From: Scalesia atractyloides
Lineage: Eukaryota; Streptophyta; Magnoliopsida; Asterales; Asteraceae
Assembly: GCA_947069175.1 (NCBI GenBank)
Contig: CAMTDV010000012.1
Coordinates: 35,868,341 to 35,932,340, forward strand
Reading direction: 5' to 3'
Length of the DNA: 64,000 bases
The position numbers were made by a program, and so were the translations under genes. This document shows positions 33,773 through 45,484 of the stretch, piece after piece (the first letter of the stretch is position 1; the number at the start of each line of letters is the position of its first letter). The notes under the pieces are model-generated. The model was given only the letters and a program-made list of their open reading frames with translations, had not been told where the DNA came from and did not search any database.

Positions 33773-34096
33773 CACTTTGCGATCATCGGGGCAATCGCAA
33801 TTTAGAAAAGTGTTTTCCATTTCCTCAAACCAATGGAGGAGAGCGGTGACACCTTCAGTCCCTTCGTATTTTGGAGGGTCGCAGGATTTGAAATGCTTGA
33901 AGGTGCATTTAGTGGTAATTGGGGGAGGGTTGACAACTTTTTGATCTTCTTGATTGACGGGATTAGCGGTAAGGGCTTGTTGAACTTGAACTACAATGTT
34001 GGGTATTACGGCAGCCATTTGTTGAGCGATTTGGGCAGCCATGCGCTTGCGGGCTTTTCCTGATCTCATCTTCCTACGAGCGAGATTAGAAGACAT
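33773..34096 (-). pseudogene. X gag, N-terminal part
   Basis: Starts MSSNLARRKMRSGKARKRMA, has the same IPNIVVQVQQAL helix as Y and the start of the gag core (CTFKHFKSCDPPKYEGTEG, CDCPDDRKVRY). It is open until the Y insertion at KVRY and continues at 24597. Intact on this side. Confidence 0.88.
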
Positions 34097-34938
34097 CTAC
34101 AAGGAATACATATCAAGAGTATGAGTTGGACGTTTTAGGGGTCATGTGTCGTATTTAGGAATGAACATTCATAAAATAAATATAGAATAATAAATCTACT
34201 ACATCCATAGGACGTCTTGGGCTCTGCTCGTAATTAGGCCTTGCATGCCGCCATACTTCACCTTCGTAATCATGTGGGCCCCCATGATTACCGGGTTTTT
34301 CATATGGTTCGCATGTGTTAGCCTGGTTACGTACACTAAAACCCGGAGAAAATCGAGATATATGTATGTAACGTATGATATTCGGAATGTATCCAGGTGT
34401 GGACACGGTGACACCTCAAAGTGGGGTTAGTTCGAACGACGTTTGGTGTGGCATGCTTTGGCCTAATAGGTCCTTCGTACTCTCATCGTTAGTCCCAGGT
34501 AGGCAAACTGGTCCGTTATATTGGATTTATACGAATGCCAACCTAGACAGGACGTTCCGACTACCGGTACTCGTACCCTTACAGTTACTACATGCCCGTC
34601 ATAGAACTCACTTTGATGAGATTGAAAAATGAACAGTGCGACAAAATCTTGAATAACGGAAGTATGAAGGTGATTTGAATATGTGAACATTGAAATATGT
34701 ATGATGAATGTGTATGTAATTTTGTATGTTTGACTGTAAGTATAATTCATTGTGTATCACAAAATATAATATTGGAAGTGTTTGCATGCATTTGTGTATG
34801 TATAAATACGAAACAAATAAACATCATGAGTTTGCATGTAACCACATAAACAATTAAAATCTAATCAACTATAGTATAGGCTCTAAGGGTCTAATAACCT
34901 ATCCTATATCCCTATAGTCAAAAGCTCTGATACTAAGC
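34097..34938 (-). other. Leader and decayed PBS of X
   Basis: Non-coding leader like that of Y. The PBS (34922-34936) reads TAGTATCAGAGCTTT on the element strand: one change in the first two bases of TGGTATCAGAGC and a divergent end. Either it decayed after insertion or the primer match was already weaker. Confidence 0.7.
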
Positions 34939-35956
34939 TGTCACACCCCGACCCGCAGCGGAAAAAGGTGATCGGGGCATGATTGAGTTTTCATCAAAGC
35001 TCATGACATTTATTATAATGTTTCATATTTATTATTACAATTTAAAGGAGATCATACAATCAAATCATACTAGTACAACATGTTCTATACATCTTTCTAG
35101 ACTTCATTATTTTTCTTCTAAGGCACTTTTCCTATGTGTTCCTTACTTCATTTTGTCCACCTGTATCATGTGTAAAAATGGTTTTTGGGTCAACAAAAAG
35201 TTGGCGAGTGAATCCTATGAAAACATTTAAACGTGTTTATTGTATTGATTATAAAATAAAGTGCATAACCACATATGAGTAAATGTAGATGTAAATTTAT
35301 TCACAAAACACATAATATTAAATATTGCACACACATACAACAATTGATTGTTTTGAGGCACGCGTTGTTCAACTCGTCTCCCACGAGGAACTGATGGGCC
35401 TAATGAATGAGTTTTGAGGCACGCGTTGTTCAACTCGTCTCCCACGAGGATCTGATGGGCCTAATAAATAATTTGCATACAACTTGACAATATGTAATAC
35501 ATAACAACAAACAATATTTACATTCTAAGTTTAGATCATATAATGGTATAGCACGAGTTTGAATAAGCGAATTAGTTTAAGCGACACATGATACACCCCA
35601 AAACATGAATAAAAAGGGGAATTTGTAAGAATTCACTCACAGTGGTTGCGTTTCCTTGGATTGATGATGAATGCGCACGAATTTGGATTTAACCACGAGA
35701 GAAACTAACCTAAATAATAACATAATGGTTCGGTAAATAAGTGGATTTTATTAACAACTTTAATAAGATTTTTAGATTTATTTTTGAGAGTTTAAGGTCA
35801 TTTTCTAAATTTAAAAATATTATTTTTAAGTATTTTTAATTGATTTTTAAATAAAATAAATAAATAAAAGAAAATAAAAATTTTTGACTTTTTGACCAGT
35901 TGACCGTTGACCAGTTGACTTTGACTGTTTGACCGGTTCGGACTTTGTGTTTGTTT

Positions 35957-36366
35957 GCGCTGAGTGAGGTTCGAACCCGAGACCTCTCGTAGCCGTGCAC
36001 GCAGCTCTACCAACTGAGCTGCGTGTCTAACCCGAAATATTTCTATTTTTAATTATACTTATATACTATTTAGATTTATCCAGAAATCATTTATTTAAAA
36101 AGGTTTTTAAACTAGTCGAACCGGTGCGCATGATGAGTTTCGAACCAGTGACCTGTGGTTTAACTTTGCACACGTCCACCGCTGGACTGTGTGTCTAACC
36201 TGGTTAAAATACTTGTTTTTATTAATCTTATATACTAATTGAAAGGTTCCGTATTTGGGTTTTATAAAAAGGTTTGAATATTGTGACAAATCAGAACAAG
36301 GACAGACTCGAACTCGGTATCTCTATGTTTCAAATGCACACAGTCCACCGCTGGACTGTGTGTTAA
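35957..36366 (-). other. Three tRNA-like modules in the X 5' LTR (sense)
   Basis: Modules at 35957-36030, 36124-36199 and 36295-36366. Module b has lost one base in the first arm of its hairpin (CACGTCCACC) and module c one base after it (GTGTGTTAACC) compared with the 3' LTR. Confidence 0.6.
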
Positions 36367-36826
36367 CCCGAGATATAACCCGATTTATATTAAATATATA
36401 CACAACCTAAACTTCATCTTCTTCGTTAAAACAACCCAGAACTCCCAAACCCAACTGTTAGCCCACATAATTTCGATTCCCAGTTTTAAACAAATGCATA
36501 TAAACAGTATTCGAAGAAAATTAAATGTTTGTACCGATTGGGCGAGGTGTTAACCTTTCGGTTTAACTCCGACAGAAGATTCTGGCGGCTGAGGTTAACT
36601 CCGGCGATGTTTATCTTGTGACAGAGGCTCTACAGGAAGTTTGAGGTGAGGGTGGTGCTTTCTGTCTGAGCTCTAGAAGTCTTATTTTAGAGTAAGCAGA
36701 AGGGATGAAATGGATTCGGTTTTCCGACGACTTGCAGAGAATTCCGGCGATGTATTTCTTGCGACAGAGATTCTACAGGGAGTTTAAGGTGAGTGTGGGT
36801 GATTTCGGTATGAGCTCTAAATGTCC

Positions 36827-36836
36827 TGTTTATAAA
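36827..36836 (-). promoter_or_regulatory. Candidate TATA box of the X 5' LTR
   Basis: Element strand CTTTATAAACAGG, one substitution from the 3' LTR copy (CTTTATAAATAGG). Confidence 0.45.
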
Positions 36837-37237
36837 GTAAGGCAACAGTGGGATAGTTTCTTCGGTTTTCCGGCGATAACTCTCGGTCAACTCACAGAGA
36901 ATTCCGGCGATTTCCGGTGAACTCCGGTGAAAAGAGACTTGTTTTCACAATGTGGTGAGGGTTGGGCTATGAATTGAACGAGATTTGGTCTTGATAGCTA
37001 ACATGTTCGACAGTTCGGTCAAGAGAGTTAATTTAACTTTCGGTTATGATTTTGACGATTTGAATGCGTGGCTTTAAGGTTTTCGGTTATAACTGACGTT
37101 AATCGTCAATTACACTTGCTTGAAACGGTCGCAAATTCGCGTATTTTCCGGCGACTGCGGATTTGGGCGCGCTGGTTACCTATCTTTTAGTTTCGAGTTT
37201 TATTAAGTATTAATTGTTTCAGTATTATTCCAAACTA

Positions 37238-37308
37238 AGCGGGTGGCGGAGTGGTGTGTTGGCTGTTTGGTTAGCCGGCTGACCCGGGTTCGAAACCCGG
37301 CAGCCTCA
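37238..37308 (+). other. tRNA-like module in U3 of the X 5' LTR, opposite strand
   Basis: Same as 22517-22586, including the perfectly paired T-arm CCGGG-TTCGAAA-CCCGG. Confidence 0.65.
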
Positions 37309-37497
37309 ATTGTTTTTTTTATTCTTTTATTTTTGTATTTATTAATTTTGGTTTTAAACTTCTATCAATGTTTATTAATTATGTATCGTTTAAAATTAAA
37401 ATAAACAATATATACGTGACGAAAATTTTGACTGACTATTCGGTAAATAAACAAAGCGGGTTTGGATAACCCGGTTTTTGACGGATGTTACATCTTA

Positions 37498-39455
37498 CGA
37501 CCAAGTGCATCGGCCACAACATTCGCTTTGCCAGGATGGTAGCGAATGTCACAGTCGTAGTCGTTTAACAATTCAACCCAACGGCGTTGCCGCATGTTGA
37601 GGTCTTTTTGGTCAAAGATACGTTGTAGGCTCTTACGATCGGTGAAGATCGTATACTTTGTACCATAAAGGTAGTGTCGCCACTTTAACGCAAAAACGAC
37701 CGCACCAAGTTCAAGGTCGTGCGTAGTATAGTTTTTCTCATGTATCTTGAGTTGTCTCGACGCGTAAGCGATAACCTTGTCCCGTTGCATGAAAATGCAA
37801 CCAAGACCTTGGTTAGAAGCATCGCAATACACGACGAAGTCGTCATTTCCTTGGAAGAGTAAGGATCGGAGCATTAGAAAGCATGTCCTTGAGTGTTAGG
37901 AAAGACTCCTCTTGTTTGGGACCCCAAACAAAAGGTTTATCTTTTTGCATCCAGGAGGTCAAAGGAACGGCAATCTTCGAGAAGTTCGAAATGAAAAGGT
38001 GATAATACCCAGCTAGGCCAAGAAACGAATGAATTTCAGAAGTTGATTTAGGTGCAACCCAATTCTTAACAGCATCTATCTATGCGGGTCAACATGAATA
38101 CCAAGTTCATTGACGGTGTGACCCAAGAATTGAACCTCTTTTAGCCAAAATTCACACTTGGAGAATTTGGCATAAAGACGTTCGGTGTGCAAAAGTGTAA
38201 GAATGAGGCGCAAATGTCGCCCATGTTCTTCTTTCGTCTTGGAGTAGATGAGAATATCGTCGATGAAGACAATAACAAAACGATCAAGAAACGGCTTACA
38301 CACACGGTTCATTAAATCCATGAACACGGCAGGCGCGTTAGTCAAACCAAAAGGCATGACCACAAACTCGTAGTGTCCATAACGTGTGCGGAATGCGGTT
38401 TTGGCTGTATCTTCTTCGAGAACTCGAAGTTGATGATAACCAGAGCGGAGATCAATCTTTGAAAAGCACGTCGCGCTTTGTAATTGATCAAAGAAGTCGT
38501 CAATGAGAGGAAGTGGATAGCGGTTCTTGACTGTGAGTTTGTTGAGCTCGCAATACACATGCGGAATGATCCATCTTTCTTCTTGACGAAGAGTACTGGA
38601 GCGCCCCAAGTAGAAGTACTAGGGCGTATGAAGCCTTTATCAAGAAGTTCTTGAAGCTGGCTTGATAGCTCTTGCATCTCCGAAGGTGCTAATCGATACG
38701 GAGACTTCGCAACAGGAGTTGCGCCGAGAATGAGGTCAATACGAAAGTTAACAGCATGAGGAGGAGGAAGATCAAAAGGGCAAAGTATTCCTTGCGTAAG
38801 TATTTGTTCGCCTGAATACACGACATCCGCTTGAGACCTTTGGAAGGTTTCTCACCATAGACGTGTAAGAATCACCGCTAGGAAGAGGAAGGCGAAGGAA
38901 TTTCTCTGAGCAAACAACTTCAGCACGAACCTGCCAGAGCCAGTCCATGCCTACTATGACGTCAAAACTACCCATTTTCATAGGTATGAGATCAATCGAA
39001 AACGTATGACCGTTAAGATCCAAGGAACAACGAGAGAGGATAGAGTTAACAGGAACGGTTTTACCGTTAGTGACTTCAACAGTGAAAGGATCGGGCAGTT
39101 TAGAGCGTTCGCACTTAAGTAAGGGTTTAAATTCAACAGATACAAAACTTCTATCTGCGCCAATATCAAATAAACAAGAAGCATAGACATGGTTCACGAG
39201 GAACGTACCAGTAATAACATCGTTGGAGCTTTGGGCTTGAGCGGAGTTGAGCACGAAAGCTCGACCTTTAGAAGGCTCAGGTTGTTGCTGCTGGCGCTGC
39301 TGCTGGTTGTTGGCGCGTTTGGGGCAAACATTGGTGAAATGGTTAGGATCGCCACAGTTGTAACACGCTCGAATGGGAGCGACTTGGGCTTGAGGTTTAG
39401 GGTTAGTGTAATGGCTAAGGGTTGTTGAGTTTGGGGTGGAGGAAAGCTTCGGCAA
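37498..39455 (-). pseudogene. W protease, reverse transcriptase and RNase H (broken)
   Basis: In order: zinc knuckle CYNCGDPNHFTNVC; protease with LFDIGADRSFVS (usual DTGA, here DIGA) and GMDWL; RT with RLAPSEMQELSSQLQELL, WGAPVLFVKKKDGSFRMCI, FSKIDLRSGYHQLRV, VMPFGLTNAPAVF and the catalytic FIDDILIYS; RNase H with VVYCDASNQGLG, LELGAVVFAL, FTDRKSLQ and HPGKANVVADALG. Frames change near 38820 (a spacer normally found before RT seems missing), near 38570 and after 38076, so no continuous pol can be made. RNase H is open to the X insertion. The integrase continues at 20212. The gypsy assignment is firm. Confidence 0.92.
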
Positions 39456-40532
39456 CGGTTAGACAAGTGCCCTAACCTCTGACATTGGGCGCACTTTCGG
39501 CATGGAGTACCGACGGGTTGATGGTAGAAGCAGGTAGTACACTGAGGGTGAGATCCAGTGTAACCACGTTTGAGCTGGTCGGTGCTTTGGGTAGTGGCGA
39601 TGGTGTTTAATGGTGTAGGGTAGGCGGAGTAACAACCGCCTTGTTTTGGACAGAAGCCTTCCGCTTCTTGTTCGGTTCAGGTTTCTCTTGGCTTGGGAGG
39701 GAGGAGTTTCGGTAGAGGTGGTGTCGGTGATGGCTTGGTGCGCATGCTTCGTAGAGACATTTGCATAGGCCCCCTGAAGGATGCAGTTGTGGTTAAGCTG
39801 AATGATTATGCTAAAAGCTTCATCGAGGGTGTTGGGGTTGGCGGCGGCTACATGGTTCATGATCACAGGAGAGAGCGAAAGAATTAGCTTAATAATTGCC
39901 TTGGGAACAGTATCCACCTGTCCAGGACAGATGATACTCAATTGTTTGAAGCGTGTGATCAAACCTTCGCGTCGCTCCCTTGTTGGGTAAGATTCTAAAA
40001 ATTCGTTTTCGAGCTTCTGGGTCTCGTGGGGAGGACAAACTTGATCCTTCATGAGCTCCTTAAGCTCTTCCCAAGTTAATGCATGAGCCGCTTCGTTGCC
40101 ACACTTGTTGCGCTCGGTAGTCCACCACTCGAGAGCTCTCTGGTGAAAGACCCCGGTAGCGTTGAGGGTGGTTCAAAGGTCATCAGGGCACCCGCCCTGA
40201 AGAAAGATAAGCTCCATTGCGTCGAACCAATTGATCATGGTTGTTACACTGTCCAAGCCGGTGAACTCAACAGGTTTGCAAGCCATGAAGTGCTTGAACT
40301 GGTAAGCTGTTTTGGGTGCATCGGTTTTCGAATCGGCGGAGGACTTAAGGGTGCTTTCGGTATGGATGGTTTGGAGTTGGCTAACAATATCAGGGATAAC
40401 ACGGGCCATTTGGTCAGCCATTTGCTCAGCCACTAGATCGAGGAGGTCTTCTTTCGACATAGGGTCACTGTTGTGGTTGTTGGATCCCTTGTTGGACCTC
40501 TTTGACTTCTTAGAAGAGTTAGGAGAAGACAT
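39456..40532 (-). pseudogene. W gag (in-frame stop and one shift)
   Basis: Starts MSSPNSSKKSKRSNKG at 40532. A hydrophobic helix (ARVIPDIVSQL) and QFKHFMACKPVEFTG follow. An in-frame TGA at 40173-40175 directly follows GCPDD-L. After it the same frame continues through ALEWWTTERNKCGNE, TWEELKELMKDQVCPPHETQ and the rest of the core. A shift near 39660 moves to the frame that holds the Cys/His motifs (CTTCFYHQPVGTPC, CAQCQRLGHLSNRC). The gag is unlike that of X and Y outside the core, so W is a different family. Confidence 0.85.
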
Positions 40533-41500
40533 CTAGAGGTTCAAAATAGAGCAAGGGATGAGACTTGATCATAATGTAAAAATAACAAGTTTTGCATGTA
40601 TAAGTATGTATAAGGTTCACATAAGTTCATATAGGTTGCATGAGTTTAACAAGTATAGCATGTATAATCATGTATGAACGCGAATAAAAGAGTATAAATT
40701 TAGTTTGTTCATGAGGATTAACATTGTTTTGGATTGCGATATACGTGCGAATAGTGTAACAGTTCGAAATGAACAAGGTAACAAGTATTAAAAACACATA
40801 GAAAATGAATCACATAAAAAGAATAGGCTCATAAAACGTGGGAATGTTTCGGGTAGAGAAACGTCGACAATTCCAAAGTGAATTGAAGTTCTTTTCAAAT
40901 TAGAGAAACGTGCTTTGGCCTATAGGTAAAATGCTCTCATCGAGAAGTGACTAACGGCATTTTACCCTTCCAGTTACTACACGTCTCTAATCGATCGGAA
41001 AAATCGAAACTTTGGCAGAGTGAAAATCAAGGAATGGGACTTAATCGACAAGGTGCGGGTTTCACCCCTAACTTGACGATTTCATACCCTAAGTGTGGTT
41101 GGTACTTACCAAACAATGAACAAATTCCGATTCGTTGGTAAGGGTCCACTTTGAATTGGAAATTTTCCATCAAGATGTGGATTTCACTCCTAACTTGATG
41201 GCGAAATTTCATGCGAAAAGAATAAGGATAGTGGAATGAGAGCCGTTCACCAAATTGTGGGTTTCACGCCTATCTTAGTGAACTCGTCTCGTTTGTGTTA
41301 TGAGTGTCTTCAAGTCTTCAAAGTGTGTATTGTGTAAAAATGTCTTAGGAAAGACATCATGTATATGTATTAAGACCAAGAGAAAAGAGGAGAACAAAGT
41401 AGGGAGCATAAAGTTTTAAGCATAAACAAGAATGGTCAACGGGTACTTAGAACTATAGACTAGGTCGAACATGGCAATTCTACCGAATTCCCAATAGTTA
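40533..41500 (-). other. Leader of W
   Basis: No gene. A degenerate repeat phrase of the form GTGGGTTTCACTCCTAACTT occurs at about 41055, 41180 and 41260. Otherwise featureless. Confidence 0.5.
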
Positions 41501-41516
41501 TGGCTCTGATACCAAT
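41501..41516 (-). other. Primer binding site of W
   Basis: Element strand ATTGGTATCAGAGCCA directly at the LTR end GGTGTGACAG. Initiator-Met type, intact. Confidence 0.9.
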
Positions 41517-43329
41517 CTGTCACACCCCAACCGATGGCGAAAACATCGGAGTGAGACGATAACAAGATTGCTCATTGCTCACAACGCTGATAATGACAAT
41601 ATTTAATTTAAAGTCGAATTTCATTTCAAGAATAATTGTCAAAATACAAAATGAAACAGATACAACAATTAAACTTAACACAATACAACAAAATTGATAC
41701 AACAACATTAACCTAAACGTCTAAATGTGTGTATCTAAGTCCTTGCTATTTGATTACATATCATTCTCTTCATCAACCTGTAACATATTTTAAAATAACA
41801 ATTCAATGCAAAAGCAAAGGCGATTACACAAGTTTAAGCATAGCATACGTATACGAATAAAGTTCAAACAAATCCTCATGACAGCTATGATTCTACAAGA
41901 GCATATACAAGGCATGCAATACTACAAGTCAAACCCTTAACGCAATCACGATTTTTAACATGGCCTCAAGATTTCACGATGGAGGGGGATGTGTTACTTC
42001 CTAAAGCGCTTATACATGTCAAACGAAGGCTTAAAACAAGTTAATGAACAAAGTATCACATAAAGAATGTCCAAGATATAAGCACCAAGTAATCGTATCA
42101 AGTATTCATGTGTATAGGATTGTTTGTGCATTTCATAAAGTTTAAGTGTTGTGGTTTTGGTATAAGTAAACATGTTAACCCAAAAGTGTTGTAAACGAAA
42201 AGTTGGTCGAGTGTACTCACGGTTTTGCTAAGTCTTCAAACTTCGCAAGTCCAGGAAGATGGTTGATTGATGGGATGAACCCCGAGTTATCCTACAAGAG
42301 GAAAACGAGGGCGTATGAGTAACGATTTTGACGGAGGATTTGGATTATTCGAGCATAATAAAATAAAGTATGATAAAGTATTATGATACAAAAGTATTCA
42401 CTAATATGTAGCTCTTGTTCTTAAACTATAGTAACCCATAATGGTTGAATGTGATTTCATAGGTTCGAGACCTATTAGAATCGTGACAAGGCACTACATA
42501 CTTTAGTGGTAACTTAATAACTTGATAGGTGATTATATAGTCATTATCAAGGTTTCGGTTTTTAGGATTATAACATAGTCCATAGATATTATATGTACAT
42601 AATAATAAACCATACTAACAAGGATTTCATGGAAGTCGTGAGAGGTAGGAGGTAGAACCATCCATTTAGGAAGCTCGAATAACGTTCACCACTACACAAA
42701 TCACCATAGGAAAGAAGGAGTGTACTAGAACAATAATATGAACAAGAATGTAAATGACAAAATGCAAAGTGTGTCCATGGCGACACTTTAGGTCTAGAAA
42801 AATCATCAAGTGATGTGTGGTCTCGAGTTAGGATAGCCCAAGCTAACCATGGTGGACACACATGAACAAGTTTATGAACTTGCATCACTTATGAGCTTAA
42901 AGCTCTATGAAAACCGAATTTTTGTGAGTATAAATCCTCTATTTTGAATGTCTCAACCTTCTTTTTAAGCCTAACCAGCCATAAGAGTGGTTGTAAGCAT
43001 TAGGACATAGGTTTGAGATGAGTTAAACTCAAGTTGGATGAAGAAATATAAGTTTTGAAAAGTTTTTGAAAACAAACAGAAAGTTTTTGGACATTTAAGT
43101 GCATTTCAAGATCTAAGTTCTCCATGGAGAACCCTAGGACTCAAACTTAAAGTTTGTCCAAGTGTTTAGAAAGAAGAATGATATGATTTCGTTGAGAAAT
43201 GAGCAAGATATGCTCACTTTTGTAAGTTGGGTACAATCTGCTCGAACTTGGAATTTGGCAGCTGGTTTGAAGGGTTTTGAGAGAGATTTGAGGGAGATTA
43301 AAGTGTAAAAATGCTTGGATTAGAGGTGG

Positions 43330-43338
43330 GTTTTATAG
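43330..43338 (-). promoter_or_regulatory. Candidate TATA box of the W 5' LTR
   Basis: CTCTATAAAACCCACCTC on the element strand, identical to the 3' LTR site. Confidence 0.6.
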
Positions 43339-43510
43339 AGTTAAGTTTAGGTTAGTTGTTAGGTGAGTTAGGTTAGTAATCAATGCAAAAAATATGGATT
43401 TTGAACTCAAAAAACCGTCCTCAAGGGGCGGTTGCCGCTTCTGCTCGCGACCAGCTCTCACTTCGGAAACACGGCTTAAAAGCCGAGTGTTTCCGGAATC
43501 ATTCACATGA

Positions 43511-43583
43511 GGTGCGCTTGGCGGAGTGGCTACGCTGTTGTTTGATGAACCGGAGGTCCTGGGTTCGAGTTCCGCGGATCCGG
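43511..43583 (+). other. tRNA-like module in the W 5' LTR, opposite strand
   Basis: GTGCGCTTGGCGGAGTGGCT and GGGTTCGAGTTCC. Several positions differ from the 3' LTR copy, yet box A is the same in both and box B differs by one base. Confidence 0.6.
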
Positions 43584-45484
43584 TTTTGATAATTTTTTTT
43601 TATTAAATGAAAACCTTATATTAGTTTCAAAATTGGTAAGAATAGCCCTTGATGTTAAAGAATTCAAGAATTGCGGTTTAGACCTTAGAGTTTATTAAGA
43701 AAGATATATATTACCATTTAATTCTAAATGTAAAAATATTTATAAAGAAAATTAGCATTTTAATTTTTTTGTAAAAGATATTAATTACTTTTTTTTTAAC
43801 TAATTTAATTAATTAATTTAATCAAATAATTTAATTACTTAATTTGATTAACTAACTTAATAAACGAATAGGTAATAATATATATTCGTAATGAATTTAG
43901 TTTAACGATTACGAGTTTCATGTATCACGAGCGTTTTCAATCACGTACAACATTATAACGAATAAATATTACGAACCTTGATTTCATTACGTTCATAGTC
44001 TCGGTGGTTAAAGATGATTACGAGAATTACAAGCTTCAAAAAAGAAATAAAGAATTATAATACCCGGTTTCTAAAGAAAGGAAGTACGGAAAGCAGGGCG
44101 TTACCGTAACCACTAAATTATGTTCAACCTTCAATTGAGTAACAAGGCTACGACACGTCCCCAAACGTTACCATGTTCGGGATGCACGCACCTATCTTGC
44201 TTACTTGGTCGATACATAGTTTAGTGAAGTATTTCCTTTTATTTCATTCATGACCATCCGAATTGTCCTTGTAACAATTTGTGTATTGGTGAATCTTACG
44301 AAAGAGGTTAAAGGACGGTTATCCTCCTAACTCCATGCATGACATCTATGAAATCTATGACTTATATGATGAACTTAATGATGTATTATATAATATATAC
44401 GTAAATAAGACTTATACATAACCAAACTTTTGACAATGATCATATGGTTACTTGTCCTAACATGAGGTTATATTATCTACGACTTGAACCTCTCGTTATG
44501 ATTCTAATGGGCACTTAATCCATGAAATCAGCACAACCCATACGGGATATATAGTGTCAAAAACGAGTGTTTAAGACAGATAATTACTTTCTTGAATACA
44601 TACTTTCACCTACTTTAATTCCTAATCCGAGTCCTCCATTATCATTCTAATACTCACACACCAACGTTTCATCGCGTAGGACAACTCGGTGTTCCGTCCT
44701 CCAAACAATCAAACTCTTCACGGGATCTAACAAAGGAAGCTTTGCAAAACCATGAGTACACTCGAACACCCTTTTTACGCCTTACACTTTTGGTGCAATA
44801 TGTAACCTATCAAAATATACGCAATCACACTTATACTTTTATGCAATCACACAAACAACCCATCATACATGCTATAGTTACATGATACACGATTTGTATA
44901 CTTGGAACATTCTTATGTGATACTATTTGTCATTAACTATGTACGAGCCTCCCCTTAACATGTATAGTGCTATAAGAGTAACGCATCGCCCGTATTCTTG
45001 AGGTCATGTTAAGTTTATTCTATTTTGCGGTGACATGTGAGGATGATTTGTAGATCGCATGTTATGTTTACATTAATCTAGTATGCTAGCTTAACATGGG
45101 GATTAGTCTAAACGATTTTATACTTATGCTATAATTAAACTTGTGTACTCGCCAATGCTTTTTGTATTGAACTATACTTTTAACATGTTGCAGGTTGAGG
45201 ATGTTAAATATGACGGAATCTTAGTATGGGACGACAAAGAAACGCATCTAGAATACTAGGTTTTATGTTATAATCTTGTTAAACTTGTCGTATTTGAATT
45301 TATGTTGTATTTGAGCTTATGTTGTATTTGACCATTTGATCAATGAAATGAAATGGATTTTGAATTTAATAGTGTCATCAATAGTATTATGATGTCTCGT
45401 CTCACTCCGATGTTTCCGCCATCGGTTGGGATGTGACAACTTTATTGAAAATTGACTCTTATTGGTGTAATTTAACAATTGCAG

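Larger units (their letters stand above)
20213..37492 (-). mobile_element. Gag-only LTR element X (interrupted by Y)
   Basis: The LTRs are 20213-22767 and 34939-37492. The duplication is TCTTA at 20208-20212 and 37493-37497, perfect. Without Y the internal region is about 3.0 kb and encodes only gag. No protease, RT, RNase H or integrase motif occurs, so X is non-autonomous (a large TR-GAG-type element). It interrupts W between RNase H and integrase. Confidence 0.9.
34939..37492 (-). mobile_element. 5' LTR of X
   Basis: Ends TGTCACACCCCGACC and CGGATGTTACA, followed by the TCTTA duplication. It has the same tandem pair of 60-bp units (35355-35465), modules and U3 as 20213-22767. Confidence 0.9.
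13643..44105 (-). mobile_element. Ty3/gypsy chromovirus-type element W (nested host)
   Basis: The LTRs are 13643-16211 and 41518-44105. The flanks are GTAAC at 13638-13642 and GTAAC at 44106-44110. Reading on the minus strand, the order is LTR, PBS, leader, gag, protease, RT, RNase H, integrase with a chromodomain-like tail, PPT, LTR. Foreign insertions occupy 17000-19479 and 20213-37492. Without them W is about 10.7 kb. The RT and C-terminal motifs resemble the Tekay/Del group. Several in-frame stops and shifts in gag and pol show it is dead. The two LTRs differ at many positions in their first 60 bases, which fits with W being older than X and Y. Confidence 0.9.
41518..44105 (-). mobile_element. 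5' LTR of W
   Basis: Starts TGTCACACCCCAACC. The outer end reads GGGCGTTACC, where the 3' LTR has GTTACA, so the terminal base has mutated next to the duplication GTAAC (44106-44110). It carries the same TATA box (43330-43338) and tRNA-like module (43511-43583) as its partner. Confidence 0.9.
10737..45438 (+). mobile_element. Solo LTR H inserted between APX exons (split by later insertions)
   Basis: The left end TGTAACGCCTC at 10737 is preceded by ACTTT. The right end GGGATGTGACA at 45438 is followed by ACTTT. The LTR pieces are 10737-13642 and 44111-45438; everything between is element W. No PBS or coding sequence adjoins either end, so this is a solo LTR left by recombination. The last 60 bases (CTCACTCCGATGTTTCCGCC, then ATCGGTTGGG) match the element-strand end of the W LTR, so H belongs to a related family. 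H lies in the plus orientation, opposite to W. Confidence 0.8.
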
